Positions 35,986 through 48,000 of a stretch of 48,000 nucleotides of DNA are shown one piece after another (within the stretch, counting starts at the first letter, position 1; the number at the start of each line of letters is the position of its first letter). The notes under the pieces are model-generated. The model saw only the letters and a list, made by a program, of their open reading frames with translations, ran no database searches and was not told the origin of the DNA. The translations under genes were made by a program, and so were the position numbers. Source of the stretch: Owenia fusiformis (taxonomy: Eukaryota > Annelida > Polychaeta > Sabellida > Oweniidae); assembly GCA_903813345.2 (NCBI GenBank), contig CAIIXF020000031.1, positions 1-48,000 of the forward strand, read 5' to 3'.

Positions 35986-38016
35986 ATTAAGATTACATTA
36001 TATTGACTGATTAAATTAGATAGACTCCTAAGATAAGATTAGACCGACTGATTAAATTATATCACATTGGATTGACTGCTTATATTGGATAGACTCCTAA
36101 ATTTAGATTAGACCGACGAGACCATGGTAACATGTCACTTCTTTTTGATCGTGACATAATTAAACTGATTCATTAAATTAAATTAATAATTAAAGATTAC
36201 ATAAGACCGACTGCTTAAATTATATCACATTGGATTGACTGCTTAGATTGGATACACTCCTAAATTAAGATTAGACCGACGAGACCATGGTAATATGTCA
36301 CTTCTTTTTGATCGTGACATAATTTAACTGATTCATTAAATTAAATTAATAATTAAAGATTACATAAGACCGACTGCTTAAATTATATCACATTGGATTG
36401 ACTGCTTAGATTGGATAGACTCCTAAATTTAGATTAGACAGACTGCTTAAATTAGATCACATTGGATTGACTGCTTAGATTGGATAGACTCCTAAATTTA
36501 GATTAGACCGACGAGACCATGGTAATATGTCACTTCTTTTTGATCGTGACATAATTAAACGGATTCATTAAATTAAATTAATAATTAAAGATTACATTAG
36601 ACCGACTGCTTAAATTAGATCACATTGGATTGACTGCTTAGATTGGATAGACTCCTAAATTTAGATTAGACCGATGAGACCATGGTAATATGTCACTTCT
36701 TTTTGATCGCGACATAAGTAAACGGATTCATTAAATTAATTTAATAATTAAAGATTACATAAGACCTACTGCTTAAATTATATCACATTGGATCGACTGC
36801 TTAGATTGGATAGACTCCTTAATTTAGATTAGACCGACGATACCATGGTAATACGTCACTTCTTTTTGATCGTGACATAATTAAACGGATTCATTAAATT
36901 AAATTAATAATTAAAGATTACATTAGACCGACTGCTTAAATCATATCACATTGGATTGACTACTTAAATTAGATAGACTCATAAGATAAGATTAGACCGA
37001 CTGCTTAAATTAGATCACATTGGATTGACTGCTTAGATTGGATACACTCCTAAATTTAGATTAGACCGACGAGACCATGGTAATATGTCACTTCTTTTTG
37101 ATCGTGACATAATTAAACTGATTCATTAAATTAAATTAATAATTAAAGATTACATTAGACCGACTGCTTAAATTATATCACATTGGATTGACTGCTTAGA
37201 TTGGATAGACTCCTAAATTTAGATTAGACCGACGAGACCATGGTAATATGTCACTTCTTTTTGATCGTGACATAATTAAAGGGATTCATTAAATTAAATT
37301 AATAATTAAAGATTACATTAGACCGACTGCTTAAATCATATCACATTGGATTGACTACTTAAATTAGATAGACTCCTAAGATAAGATTAGACCGACTGCT
37401 TAAATTAGATCACATTGGATTGACTGATTAGATTGGATAGACTCCTAAATTTAGATTAGACCGACGAGACCATGGTAATATGTCACTTCTTTTTGATCGT
37501 GACATAATTAAACGGATTCATTAAATTAAATTAATAATTAAAGATTACATTAGACCGACTGCTTAAATTATATCACATTGGATTGACTGCTTAGATTGGA
37601 TAGACTCCTATATTTAGATTAGACCGACGAGACCATGGTAATATGTCACTTCTTTTTACTTGTGACATAATTAAACAGATTCATTAAATTAAATTAATAA
37701 TTAAAGATTATATTAGACCGACTGCTTAAATCATATCACATTGGATTGACTACTTAAATTAGATAGACTCCTAAGATAAGATTAGACCGAATGCTTAAAT
37801 TAGATCACATTGGATTGACTGCTTAGATTGGATAGACTCCTAAATTTAGATTAGACCGACGAGACCATGGTAATAAGTCACTTCCTTATGGTCGTGACAT
37901 AATTAAAGACCTTAGATTAGATTATACTGATTATTTAGATTAAATATACTCCATAGATTAGATTAGACTAATTGCTTAAATTAGATTTGATGAAATGCTT
38001 AGATTAGATTCTTAAA

Positions 38017-38078
38017 TCCCTAGGGCCCCGACCTCGCCCATAGGTGTGGAGAACATCCATCATATAGTTTCTCCTCCG
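38017..38078 (+). repeat. J1 element, CCCTAGGG variant
   Basis: Third J1 of R, with the TCCCTAGGG mark. Confidence 0.85.
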
Positions 38079-39236
38079 ATTAAGATTACATTATATTGAC
38101 TGATTAAATTAGATAGACTCCTAAGATAAGATTAGACCGACTGCTTAAATTATATCACATTGGATTGACTGCTTATATTGGATAGACTCCTAAATTTAGA
38201 TTAGACTGACGGGACCATGGTAACATGTCACTTCTTTTTGATCTTGACATAATTAAACTGATTCATTAAATTAAATTAATAATTAAAGATTACATAAGAC
38301 CGACTGCTTAAATTATATCACATTGGATTGACTGCTTAGATTGGATACACTCCTAAATTTAGATTAGACCGACGAGACCATGGTAATAGGTAACTTCTTT
38401 TTGATCGTGACATAATTAAACTGATTCATTAAATTAAATTAATAATTAAAGATTACATTAGACCGACTGCTTAAATTATATCACATTGGATTGACTGCTT
38501 AGATTGGATAGACTCCTAAATTTAGATTAGACCGGCGAGACCATGGTAATATGCCACTTCTTTTTGATCATGACATAATTAAACTGATTCATTAAATTAA
38601 ATTAATAATTAAAGATTACATTAGACCGACTGCTTAAATCATATCACATTGGATTGACTACTTAAATTAGATAGACTCCTAAGATAAGATTAGACCGACT
38701 GCTTAAATTAGATCACATTAGATTGACTGCTTAGATTGGATAGACTCCTAAATTTAGATTAGACCGACGAGACCATGGTAATATGTCACTTCTTTTTGAT
38801 CGTGACATAATTAAACTGATTCATTAAATTAATTTAATAATTAAAGATTACATAAGACCGACTGCTTAAATTATATCACATTGGATTCACTGCTTAGATT
38901 GGATAGACTCCTAAATTTAGATTAGACCGACGAGACCATGGTAATATGTCACTTCTTTTTGATCGTGACATAATTAAACGGATTCATTAAATTAAATTAA
39001 TAATTAAAGATTACATTAGACCGACTGCTTAAATTAGATCACATTGGATTGACTGCTTAGATTGGATAGACTCCTAAATTTAGATTAGACCGACGAGACC
39101 ATGGTAATATGTCACTTCTTTTTGATCGCGACATAATTAAACCGATTCATTAAATTAAATTAATAATTAAAGATTACATTAGATTGACTGCTTAAATTAG
39201 ATTAGACTGACTGCTTAAATCATATCACATTGGATT

Positions 39237-39989
39237 GATGGACAAATGGATAAGCGCGCCGTCTAGGCTGATAATATGGCCCCCACACTATTTGGAGAGT
39301 ACATAAAACGGGAATCCAATTTGACATTGTTGACGGAGAGACAGACTGACAGACAGACAGACAGACAAGTGAGTTCCTTTTAGAAATTATGATGACCCAT
39401 CAGTTGACTTACTTTCAAGAATATGGGTGGTAATACCAAAAGAACATTTTCTTAAAACCTAAAGAAAGGTACCAACCTTATGAAAGTCCCAGGCTAAGAG
39501 TTCCATTGTCTCTGGGCAGCAGTGGCCAGCTGGGCAATCTTGGCTTTGAACTGGCCCTCCACATCCACATCTTTTCTACCACATCTATATGTACTCACAA
39601 ATCATCCCTGAAATTTAAAAGCAAAATCTGTAGCAGTTTTGGAGAAATATGTTGTATATACAGAAGAATGGACAGATGGACAAACGCACCCAGGCTGATA
39701 ATATGGCCCCCACACTATTTGTAGGGGATATTAAACGGGAATCCAATTTGACATTGTTGACGGACAGACAGACGGACAAGAAAGTGATTGCAAAAACTCA
39801 CTATGTGAGCTAAAAAACAGTCCCTTTCAGAAATTATGATAACCAATCAGTTGACTGGTACCAAAAGAAAATTTTCTTGAAAGCTGAAGAAAGTTACCTT
39901 ATGAAAGTCCTCAGGCTGAGAGTTCTATTGTCTCTATCTGGACAGCAGTGGCCAACTGGCTGTGAACTGGCCCTCCACATCCACACACA
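39237..39989 (+). repeat. Module F8, class B, complete (753 bp)
   Basis: Class B with two extra GACA units and GAAATTTAAAAG, as in F4, but with the TTGTATATACAG sequence intact. It is therefore the longest F copy in the window. The F4 deletion must postdate the duplication that produced F4 and F8. Confidence 0.88.
39332..39367 (+). repeat. GACA/GACG tract, F8 half A (+2 units)
   Basis: Same length as in F4. Confidence 0.8.
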
Positions 39990-40150
39990 GATTAGATTAA
40001 ATTGATTAGATAAGACTTTTGCTTAGATTAGACCAGACTGACCGCTTAGATTAGATTATACTGTATAATAAGATAAGATATACTTCTAAGTTTGGATTAG
40101 ACCGATTGCTTAAATTGGATTTGAATGCCTGCTTAGATTAGATTTATAAT

Positions 40151-40212
40151 TCCCAAGAGCCCTGACCTTGAACAAAGGCGTGGAGAACACCCATCATATA
40201 GTTTCTCCTCCG
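40151..40212 (+). repeat. J2 element (GAACAAAGG type), after F8
   Basis: Class B form. Confidence 0.85.
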
Positions 40213-40732
40213 ACTAAGATTACATTATATTGACTGCTTAAATTAGATAGACTCCTAAGATAAGATTAGACCGACTGCTTAAATTAGATCACATTGGATT
40301 GACTGCTTAGATTGGATAGACTCCTAAATTTAGATTAGACCGACGTCACCATGGTAATATGTCACTTCTTTTTGATCGTGACATAATTAAACGGATTCAT
40401 TAAATTAAATTAATAATTAAAGATTACATTAGACCGACTGCTTAAATCATATCACATTGGATTGACTACTTAAATTAGATAGACTCCTAAGATAAGATTA
40501 GACCGAATGCTTAAATTAGATCACATTGGATTGACTGCTTAGATTGGATAGACTCCTAAATTGAGATTAGACCGACGAGACCATGGTAATAAGTCACTTC
40601 CTTATGGTTGTGACATAATTAAAGACCTTAGATTAGATTATACTGATTATTTAGATTAAATATACTCCATAGATTAGATTAGACTAATTGCTTAAATTAG
40701 ATTTGATGAAATGCTTTGATTAGATCTTTAAA

Positions 40733-40794
40733 TCCCAAGGGCCCCGACCTCGCCCATAGGTGTGGAGAACATCCATCATATAGTTTCTCCTCCG
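40733..40794 (+). repeat. J1 element in P copy 4
   Basis: P-specific GCTTTGATTAGATC flank. Confidence 0.85.
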
Positions 40795-42322
40795 ATTAAG
40801 ATTACATTATATTGACTGATTAAATTAGATAGACTCCTAAGATACGATTAGACCGACTGATTAAATTATATCACATTGGATTGACTGCTTATATTGGATA
40901 GACTCCTAAATTTAGATTAGACCGACGAGACCATGGTAACATGTCACTTCTTTTTGATCGTGACATAATTAAACTGATTCATTAAATTAAATTAATAATT
41001 AAAGATTACATAAGACTGACTGCTTAAATTATATCACATTGGATTGACTGCTTAGATTGGATACACTCCTAAATTAAGATTAGACCGACGAGACCATGGT
41101 AATATGTCACTTCTTTTTGATCGTGACATAATTAAACTGATTCATTAAATTAAATTAATAATTAAAGATTACATTAGATTGACTGCTTAAATTATATCAC
41201 ATTGGATTGACTGCTTAGATTGGATAGACTCCTAAATTTAGATTAGACCGACGAGACCATGGTAATATGTCACTTCTTTTTGATCGTGACATAATTAAAC
41301 GGATTCATTAAATTAAATTAATAATTAAAGATTACATTAGACCGACTGCTTAAATCATATCACATTGGATTGACTACTTAAATTAGATAGACTCCTAAGA
41401 TAAGATTAGACCGACTGCTTGAATTAGATCACATTAGATTGACTGCTTAGATTGGATAGACTCCTAAATTTAGATTAGACCGACGAGACCATGGTAATAT
41501 GTCACTTCTTTTTGATCGTGACATAATTAAACGGATTCATTAAATTAAATTAATAATTAAAGATTACATTACACCGACTGCTTAAATCATATCACATTGG
41601 ATTGACTACTTAAATTAGATAGACTCCTAAGATAAGATTAGACCGACTGCTTGAATTAGATCACATTAGATTGACTGCTTAGATTGGATAGACTCCTAAA
41701 TTTAGATTAGACCGACGAGACCATGGTAATATGTCACTTCTTTTTGATCGTGACATAATTAAACTGATTCATTAAATTAAATTAATAATTAAAGATTACA
41801 TTAGACCGACTGCTTAAATCATATCACATTGGATTGACTACTTAAATTAGATAGACTCCTAAGATAAGATTAGACAGACTGCTTAAATTAGATCACATTG
41901 GATTGACTGCTTAGATTGGATAGACTCCTAAATTTAGATTAGACCGACGAGACCATGGTAATATGTCACTTCTTTTTGATCGTGACATAATTAAACGGAT
42001 TCATTAAATCAAATTAATAATTAAAGATTACATTAGACCGACTGCTTAAATCATATCACATTGGATTGACTACTTAAATTAGATAGACTCCTAAGATAAG
42101 ATTAGACCGACTGCTTAAATTAGATCACATTGGATCGACTGATTAGATTGGATAGACTCCTAAATTTAGATTAGACCGACGAGACCATGGTAATATGTCA
42201 CTTCTTTTTGATCGCGACATAATTAAACCGATTCATTAAATTAAATTAATAATTAAAGATTACATTAGATTGACTGCTTAAATTAGATTAGTCTGACTGC
42301 TTAAATCATATCACATTGGATT

Positions 42323-43070
42323 GATGGACAAATGGATAAACGCGCCGCCGTCTAGGCTGATAATATGGCCCCCACACTATTTGGAGAGTACATAAAACGG
42401 GAATCCAATTTGACATTGTTGACGGAGAGACAGACTGACAGACAGACAAGTGAGTTCCTTTTAGTAATTATGATGACCCATCAGTTGACTTACTTTCAAG
42501 AATATGGGTGGTAATACCAAAAGAACATTTTCTTAAAACCTAAAGAAAGGTACCAACCTTATGAAAGTCCCAGGCTAAAAGTTCCATTGTCTCTGGGCAG
42601 CAGTGGCCAGCTGGGCAATCTTGGCTTTGAACTGGCCCTCCACATCAACATCTTTTCTACCAAATCTGTATGTACTCACAAATCATCCCTGAAACTTAAA
42701 AGCAAAATCTGTAGCAGTTTTGGAGAAATATGTTGTATATACAGAAGAATGGACAGATGGACAAACGCACCCAGGCTGATAATATGGCCCCCACACTATT
42801 TGTAGGGGATATAAAACGGGAATCCAATTTGACATTGTTGACGGACAGACAGACGGACAAGAAAGTGATTGCAAAAACTCACTATGTGAGCTAAAAAACA
42901 GTCCCTTTCAGAAATTATGATAACCAATCAGTTGACTGGTACCAAAAGAAAATTTTCTTGAAAGCTGAAGAAAGTTACCTTATGAAAGTCCTCAGGCTGA
43001 GAGTTCTATTGTCTCTATCTGGACAGCAGTGGCCAACTGGCTGTGAACTGGCCCTCCACATCCACACACA
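42323..43070 (+). repeat. Module F9, class C, complete (748 bp)
   Basis: Class C, 20,364 bp from F5. Markers and length are identical to the other class C modules. Confidence 0.88.
42421..42448 (+). repeat. GACA/GACG tract, F9 half A
   Basis: Base length. Confidence 0.8.
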
Positions 43071-43231
43071 GATTAGATTAAATTGATTAGATAAGACTTT
43101 TGCTTAGATTAGACCAGACTGACCGCTTAGATTAGATTATACTGAATATTTAGATAAGATATACTTCTAAGTTTGGATTAGACCGATTGGTTAAATTGGA
43201 TTTGAATGCCTGCTTAGATTAGATTTATAAT

Positions 43232-43293
43232 TCCCAAGAGCCCTGACCTCGCGCAGAGGCGTGGAGAACACCCATCATATAGTTTCTCCTCCG
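43232..43293 (+). repeat. J2 element (GCGCAGAGG type), after F9
   Basis: Usual J2 form after a class C module. Confidence 0.85.
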
Positions 43294-43744
43294 ACTAAGA
43301 TTACATTATATTGACTGCTTAAATTAGATAGACTCCTAAGATAAGATTAGACCGACTGCTTAAATTAGATCACATTGGATTGACTGCTTGGATTGGATAA
43401 ACTCCTAAATTTAGATTAGACCGACGAGACCATGGTAATATGTCACTTCTTTTTGATCGTGACAAAATTAAACTGATTCATTAAATTAAATTAATAATTA
43501 AAGATTACATAAGACCGACTGCTTAAATTATATCACATTGGATTGACTGCTTAGATTGGATAGACTCCTAAATTTAGATTAGACCGACGAGACCATGGTA
43601 ATAAGTCACTTCCTTATGGTCGTGACATAATTAAAGACCTTAGATTAGATTATACTGATTATTTAGATTAAATATACTCCAAAGATTAGATTAGACTAAT
43701 TGCTTAAATTAGATTTGATGAAATGCTTAGATTAGATTCTTAAA

Positions 43745-43806
43745 TCCCAAGGGCCCCGACCTCGCCCATAGGTGTGGAGAACATCCATCATATAGTTTCT
43801 CCTCCG
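43745..43806 (+). repeat. J1 element in Q copy 4
   Basis: First J1 of Q, with the TCCAAAGATTAG flank. Confidence 0.85.
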
Positions 43807-45141
43807 ATTAAGATTACATTATATTGACTGATTAAATTAGATAGACTCCTAAGATAAGATTAGACCGACTGCTTAAATTATATCACATTGGATTGACTGC
43901 TTATATTGGATAGACTCCTAAATTTAGATTAGACCGATGAGACCATGGTAACATGTCACTTCTTTTTGATCGTGACATAATTAAACTAATTCATTAAATT
44001 AAATTAATAATTAAAGATTACATAAGACCGACTGCTTAAATTATATCACATTGGATTGACTGCTTTGATTGGATAGACTCCTAAATTTAGATTAGACCGA
44101 CGAGACCATGGTAATATGTCACTTCTTTTTGATCGTGACATAATTAAACTGATTCATTAAATTAAATTAATAATTAAAGATTACATTAGACCAACTGCTT
44201 AAATTATATCACATTGGATTGACTGCTTAGATTGGATAGACTCCTAAATTAAGATTAGACCGACGAGACCATGGTAATATGTCACTTCTTTTTGATCGTG
44301 ACATAATTAAACGGATTCATTAAATTAAATTAATAATTAAAGATTACATTAGACCGACTGCTTAAATTAGATCACATTGGATTGACTGCTTAGATTGGAT
44401 AGACTCCTAAATTTAGATTAGACCGACGAGACCATGGTAATATGTCACTTCTTTTTGATCGTGACATAATTAAACGGATTCATTAAATTAAATTAATAAT
44501 TAAAGATTACATTAGACCGACTGCTTAAATTATATCACATTGGATTGACTGCTTAGATTGGATAGACTCCTAAATTTAGATTAGACCGACGAGACCATGG
44601 TAATATGTCACTTCTTTTTGATCGCGACATAATTAAACCGATTCATTAAATTAAATTAATAATTAAAGATTACATTAGATTGACTGCTTAAATTATATCA
44701 CATTGGATTGACTGCTTAGATTGGATAGACTCCTAAATTTAGATTAGACCGACGAGACCATGGTAATATGTCACTTCTTTTTGATCGTGACATAATTAAA
44801 CGGACTCATTAAATTAAATTTATAATTAAAGATTACATTAGACCGACTGCTTTAATCATATCACATTGGATTGACTACTTAAATTAGATAGACTCCTAAG
44901 ATAAGATTAGACCGAATGCTTAAATTAGATCACATTGGATTGACTGCTTAGATTGGATAGACTCCTAAATTGAGATTAGACCGACGAGACCATGGTAATA
45001 AGTCACTTCCTTATGGTCGTGACATAATTAAAGACCTTAGATTAGATTATACTGATTATTTAGATTAAATATACTCCATAGATTAGATTAGACTAATTGC
45101 TTAAATTAGATTTGATGAAATGCTTAGATTAGATCTTTAAA

Positions 45142-45203
45142 TCCCAAGGGCCCCGACCTCGCCCATAGGTGTGGAGAACATCCATCATATAGTTTCTCCT
45201 CCG
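45142..45203 (+). repeat. J1 element in Q copy 4
   Basis: Second J1 of Q. Confidence 0.85.
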
Positions 45204-46275
45204 ATTAAGATTACATTATATTGACTGATTAAATTAGATAGACTCCTAAGATAAGATTAGACCGACTGATTAAATTATATCACATTGGATTGACTGCTTA
45301 TATTGGATAGACTCCTAAATTTAGATTAGACAGACGAGACCATGGTAACATGTCACTTCTTTTTGATCGTGACATAATTAAACTGATTCATTAAATTAAA
45401 TTAATAATTAAAGATTACATAAGACCGACTGCTTAAATTATATCACATTGGATTGACTGCTTAGATTGGATACACTCCTAAATTAAGATTAGACCGACGA
45501 GACCATGGTAATATGTCACTTCTTTTTGATCGTGACATAATTTAACTGATTCATTAAATTAAATTAATAATTAAAGATTACATAAGACCGACTGCTTAAA
45601 TTATATCACATTGGATTGAATGCTTAGATTGGATAGACTCCTAAATTTAGATTAGACCGACGAGACCATGGTAATATGTCACTTCTTTTTGATCATGACA
45701 TAATTAAACGGATTCATTAAATTAAATTAATAATTAAAGATTACATTAGACCGACTGCTTAAATTAGATCACATTGGATTGACTGCTTAGATTGGATAGA
45801 CTCCTAAATTTAGATTAGACCGACGAGACCATGGTAATATGTCACTTCTTTTTTATCGTGTCATAATTAAACGGATTCATTAAATTAATAATTAAAGATA
45901 ACATTAGACCGACTGCTTAAATTATATCACATTGGATTGACTGCTTAGATTGGATAGACTCCTAAATTTAGATTAGACCGATGAGACCATGGTAATATGT
46001 CACTTCTTTTTGATCGTGACATAATTAAACGGATTCATTAAATCAAATTAATAATTAAAGATTACATTAGACCGACTGCTTAAATCATATCACACTGGAT
46101 TGACTACTTAAATAAGATAGACTCCTAAGATAAGATTAGACCGACTGCTTAAATTAGATCACATTGGATTGACTGCTTAGATTGGATAGACTCCTAAATT
46201 GAGATTAGACCGACGAGACCATGGTAATAAGTCACTTCCTTATGGTCGTGACATAATTAAAGACCTTAGATTAGA

Positions 46276-46444
46276 TCCCTTTCAGAAATTATGATAACCA
46301 ATCAGTTGACTGGTACCAAAAGAAAATTTTCTTGAAAGCTGAAGAAAGTTACCTTATGAAAGTCCTCAGGCTGAGAGTTCTATTGTCTCTATCTGGACAG
46401 CAGTGGCCAACTGGCTGTGAACTGGCCCTCCACATCCACACACA
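46276..46444 (+). repeat. Truncated module T4 (3' 169 bp of F)
   Basis: Same breakpoint as T2, one period (20,364 bp) downstream. It leads into S'. Confidence 0.9.
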
Positions 46445-47336
46445 GATTAGATTAAATTGATTAGATAAGACTTTTGCTTAGATTAGACCAGACTGACCGC
46501 TTAGATTAGATTATACTGAATATTTAGATAAGATATACTTCTAAGTTTGGATTAGACCGATTGGTTAAATTGGATTTGAATGCCTGCTTAGATTAGATTT
46601 ATAATTCCCAAGAGCCCTGACCTCGCGCAGAGGCGTGGAGAACACCCATCATATAGTTTCTCCTCTAAGATTAAGATTACATTATATTGACTGCTTAAAT
46701 TAGATAGACTCCTAAGATAAGATTAGACCGACTGCTTAAATTAGATCACATTGGATTGACTGCTTAGATTGGATAGACTCCTAAATTTAGATTAGACCGA
46801 CGAGACCATGGTAATATGTCACTTCTTTTTGATCGTGACATAATTAAACGGATTCATTAAATTGAATTAATAATTAAAGATTACATTAGACCGACTGCTT
46901 AAATTATATCACATTGGATTGACTGCTTAGATTGGATAGACTCCTAAATTTAGATTAGACCGACGAGACCATGGTAATATGTCACTTCTTTTTGATCGTG
47001 ACATAATTAAAGGGATTCATTAAATTAAATCAATAATTAAAGATTACATTAGACCGACTGCTTAAATCATATCACATTGGATTGACTACTTAAATTAGAT
47101 AGACTCCTAAGATAAGATTAGACCGACTGCTTAAATTAGATCACATTGGATTGACTGCTTAGATTGGATAGACTCCTATTTAGATTAGACCGACGAGACC
47201 ATGGTAATATGTCACTTCTTTTTGATCGCGACATAATTAAACCGATTCATTAAATTAAATTAATAATTAAAGATTACATTAGATTGACTGCTTAAATTAG
47301 ATTAGACTGACTGCTTAAATCATATCACATTGGATT
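46445..47336. repeat. Higher-order segment S' (T4 to F10)
   Basis: An 892-bp segment: one J2, three monomers (CCATGG 46806, 46969, 47199), then F10. It shares with S the ATTGAATTAAT variant, AAAGGGATTC, TAAATCAATAAT and the CTCCTATTTAG 2-bp deletion, so both descend from one shortened ancestor. It lacks the two monomers that S has at 26835 and 26998. The difference of 326 bp is exactly 2 x 163, so the change kept monomer phase. Confidence 0.85.
46606..46667 (+). repeat. J2 element (GCGCAGAGG type), after T4
   Basis: T-lineage tail CTCTAAGATTAAG. It is the only J element in S'. Confidence 0.83.
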
Positions 47337-48000
47337 GATGGACAAATGGATAAACGCGCCGTCTAGGCTGATAATATGGCCCCCACACTATTTGGAGAGT
47401 ACATAAAACGGGAATCCAATTTGACATTGTTGACGGAGAGACAGACTGACAGACAGACAAGTGAGTTCCTTTTAGTAATTATGATGACCCATCAGTTGAC
47501 TTAATTTCAAGAATATGGGTGGTAATACCAAAAGAACATTTTCTTAAAACCTAAAGAAAGGTACCAACCTTATGAAAGTCCCAGGCTAAGAGTTCCATTG
47601 TCTCTGGGCAGCAGTGGCCAGCTGGGCAATCTTGGCTTTGAACTGGCCCTCCACATCCACATCTTTTCTACCACATCTGTATGTACTCACAAATCATCCC
47701 TGAAACTTAAAAGCAAAATCTGTAGCAGTTTTGGAGAAATATGTTGTATATACAGAAGAATGGACAGATGGACAAACGCACCCAGGCTGATAATATGGCC
47801 CCCACACTATTTGTAGGGGATATAAAACAGGAATCCAATTTGACATTGTTGACGGACAGACAGATGGACAAGAAAGTGATTGCAAAAACTCACTATGTGA
47901 GCTAAAAAACAGTCCCTTTCAGAAATTATGATAACAAATCAGTTGACTGGTACCAAAAGAAAATTTTCTTGAAAGCTGAAGAAAGTTACCTTATGAAAGT
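47337..48000 (+). repeat. Module F10, class A-like, cut by window end
   Basis: The 5' 664 bp of a module; by comparison with F1 about 81 bp should lie beyond the window. Position predicts class B (like F6), but the markers are class A: GGATAAACGCGCCGTCT, TTTTAGTAATTATG, a short half-A tract and GGATATAAAAC in half B. Private changes are GACTTAATTTCAAG, ATAAAACAGGAATC, GACAGATGGACAAG and ATAACAAATCAG. Unlike F1 it has GGGCAATCTTGG. It probably entered by exchange with a different part of the array. Confidence 0.85.
47432..47459 (+). repeat. GACA/GACG tract, F10 half A
   Basis: Base length, which supports class A rather than the class B expected from position. Confidence 0.8.

Larger units (their letters stand above)
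34503..39236. repeat. Higher-order segment R, copy 3 (T3 to F8)
   Basis: A 4,734-bp segment, 20,362 bp from copy 2. CCATGG sites are at 34864; 35214, 35377, 35540, 35772; 36122, 36285, 36517, 36680, 36843, 37075, 37238, 37470, 37633, 37865; 38215, 38378, 38541, 38773, 38936, 39099. TTAGACTGACGGG near 38,203 is shared with copy 2 but not with copy 1. GACTGATTAGATTGG near 37,423 is private to this copy. Confidence 0.9.
39990..42322. repeat. Higher-order segment P, copy 4 (F8 to F9)
   Basis: CCATGG at 40349, 40581; 40931, 41094, 41257, 41489, 41721, 41953, 42185. It shares the ATTACACCG variant (near 41,566) with copy 2, as expected for the same phase of the 20.36-kb period. Confidence 0.9.
43071..46275. 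repeat. Higher-order segment Q, copy 4 (F9 to T4)
   Basis: CCATGG at 43430, 43593; 43943, 44106, 44269, 44432, 44595, 44758, 44990; 45340, 45503, 45666, 45829, 45987, 46219. It has the GCTTTGATTGG state near 44,060 shared with copy 2. It ends in the same truncation junction as the other Q copies. Confidence 0.9.
30381..48000. repeat. Higher-order repeat, second partial copy (F7 to window end)
   Basis: It repeats the preceding copy in order (F7-Q-T3-R-F8-P-F9-Q-T4) with very few substitutions. It then departs: segment S is replaced by S', which is 326 bp (two 163-bp monomers) shorter, and the next module is class A instead of the expected class B. The copy is cut by the window edge inside F10. 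One private change is visible in R at about 37,427, where GACTGCTTA reads GACTGATTA. Confidence 0.88.

Noticed and set aside
1-48000. Bacterial, phage or plasmid origin
   Set aside because: No gene-dense coding, ribosome-binding sites or operon structure; 48 kb of AT-rich higher-order satellite is a eukaryotic pattern.

Overview
This 48-kb window is tandemly repetitive, AT-rich eukaryotic DNA. I find no protein-coding gene, rRNA or tRNA. The only open frames are short, start at TTG and recur as copies inside one repeat module, so I treat them as chance frames. The combination of nucleosome-length satellite, GACA/GACG tetranucleotide tracts and an associated ~750-bp module recalls repeats of marine invertebrates, particularly bivalve molluscs. 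That taxonomic guess rests on recall of repeat style and is only moderately supported.

The sequence has four nested levels. (1) A motif of about 23 bp (GACTGCTTAAATTAGA-like) occurs in threes as 69-bp segments. (2) A satellite monomer of 163 bp, or 232 bp with one extra 69-bp segment, carries one CCATGG each; I located about 174 CCATGG sites. (3) Blocks of 1-10 monomers are separated by a 62-bp non-satellite element called J here (35 copies: 22 J1, 13 J2). Some blocks run into a ~750-bp non-satellite module called F (10 copies, the last cut by the window end) or its 169-bp truncated form T (4 copies). All are in the same orientation. (4) The blocks form higher-order segments P, Q, R and S.

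Reading left to right the order is: block 1 - F1 - R - F2 - P - F3 - Q - T1 - R - F4 - P - F5 - Q - T2 - S - F6 - P - F7 - Q - T3 - R - F8 - P - F9 - Q - T4 - S' - F10. From F3 to F7 the period is 20,362 bp. It consists of two related sub-periods of 11,940 and 8,422 bp that differ because one carries long segment R and the other its shortened form S. Shared single-base variants confirm the 20.36-kb period. It breaks at both edges: R stands in place of S after F1, and a further-shortened S' leads into a different module class at F10.

F is itself an imperfect direct dimer. Each half has a tetranucleotide tract, and the right half has a small hairpin. F modules fall into classes A (F1, F10), B (F2, F4, F6, F8) and C (F3, F5, F7, F9). 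Nothing here encodes a system in the protein sense. The interest lies in the array: a multi-level higher-order repeat that mixes satellite monomers with what may be a non-autonomous mobile-element fragment. It is a candidate for centromeric or other heterochromatin, or for an element that expanded into a satellite. Copy comparisons were made by eye, so no identity percentages are given.
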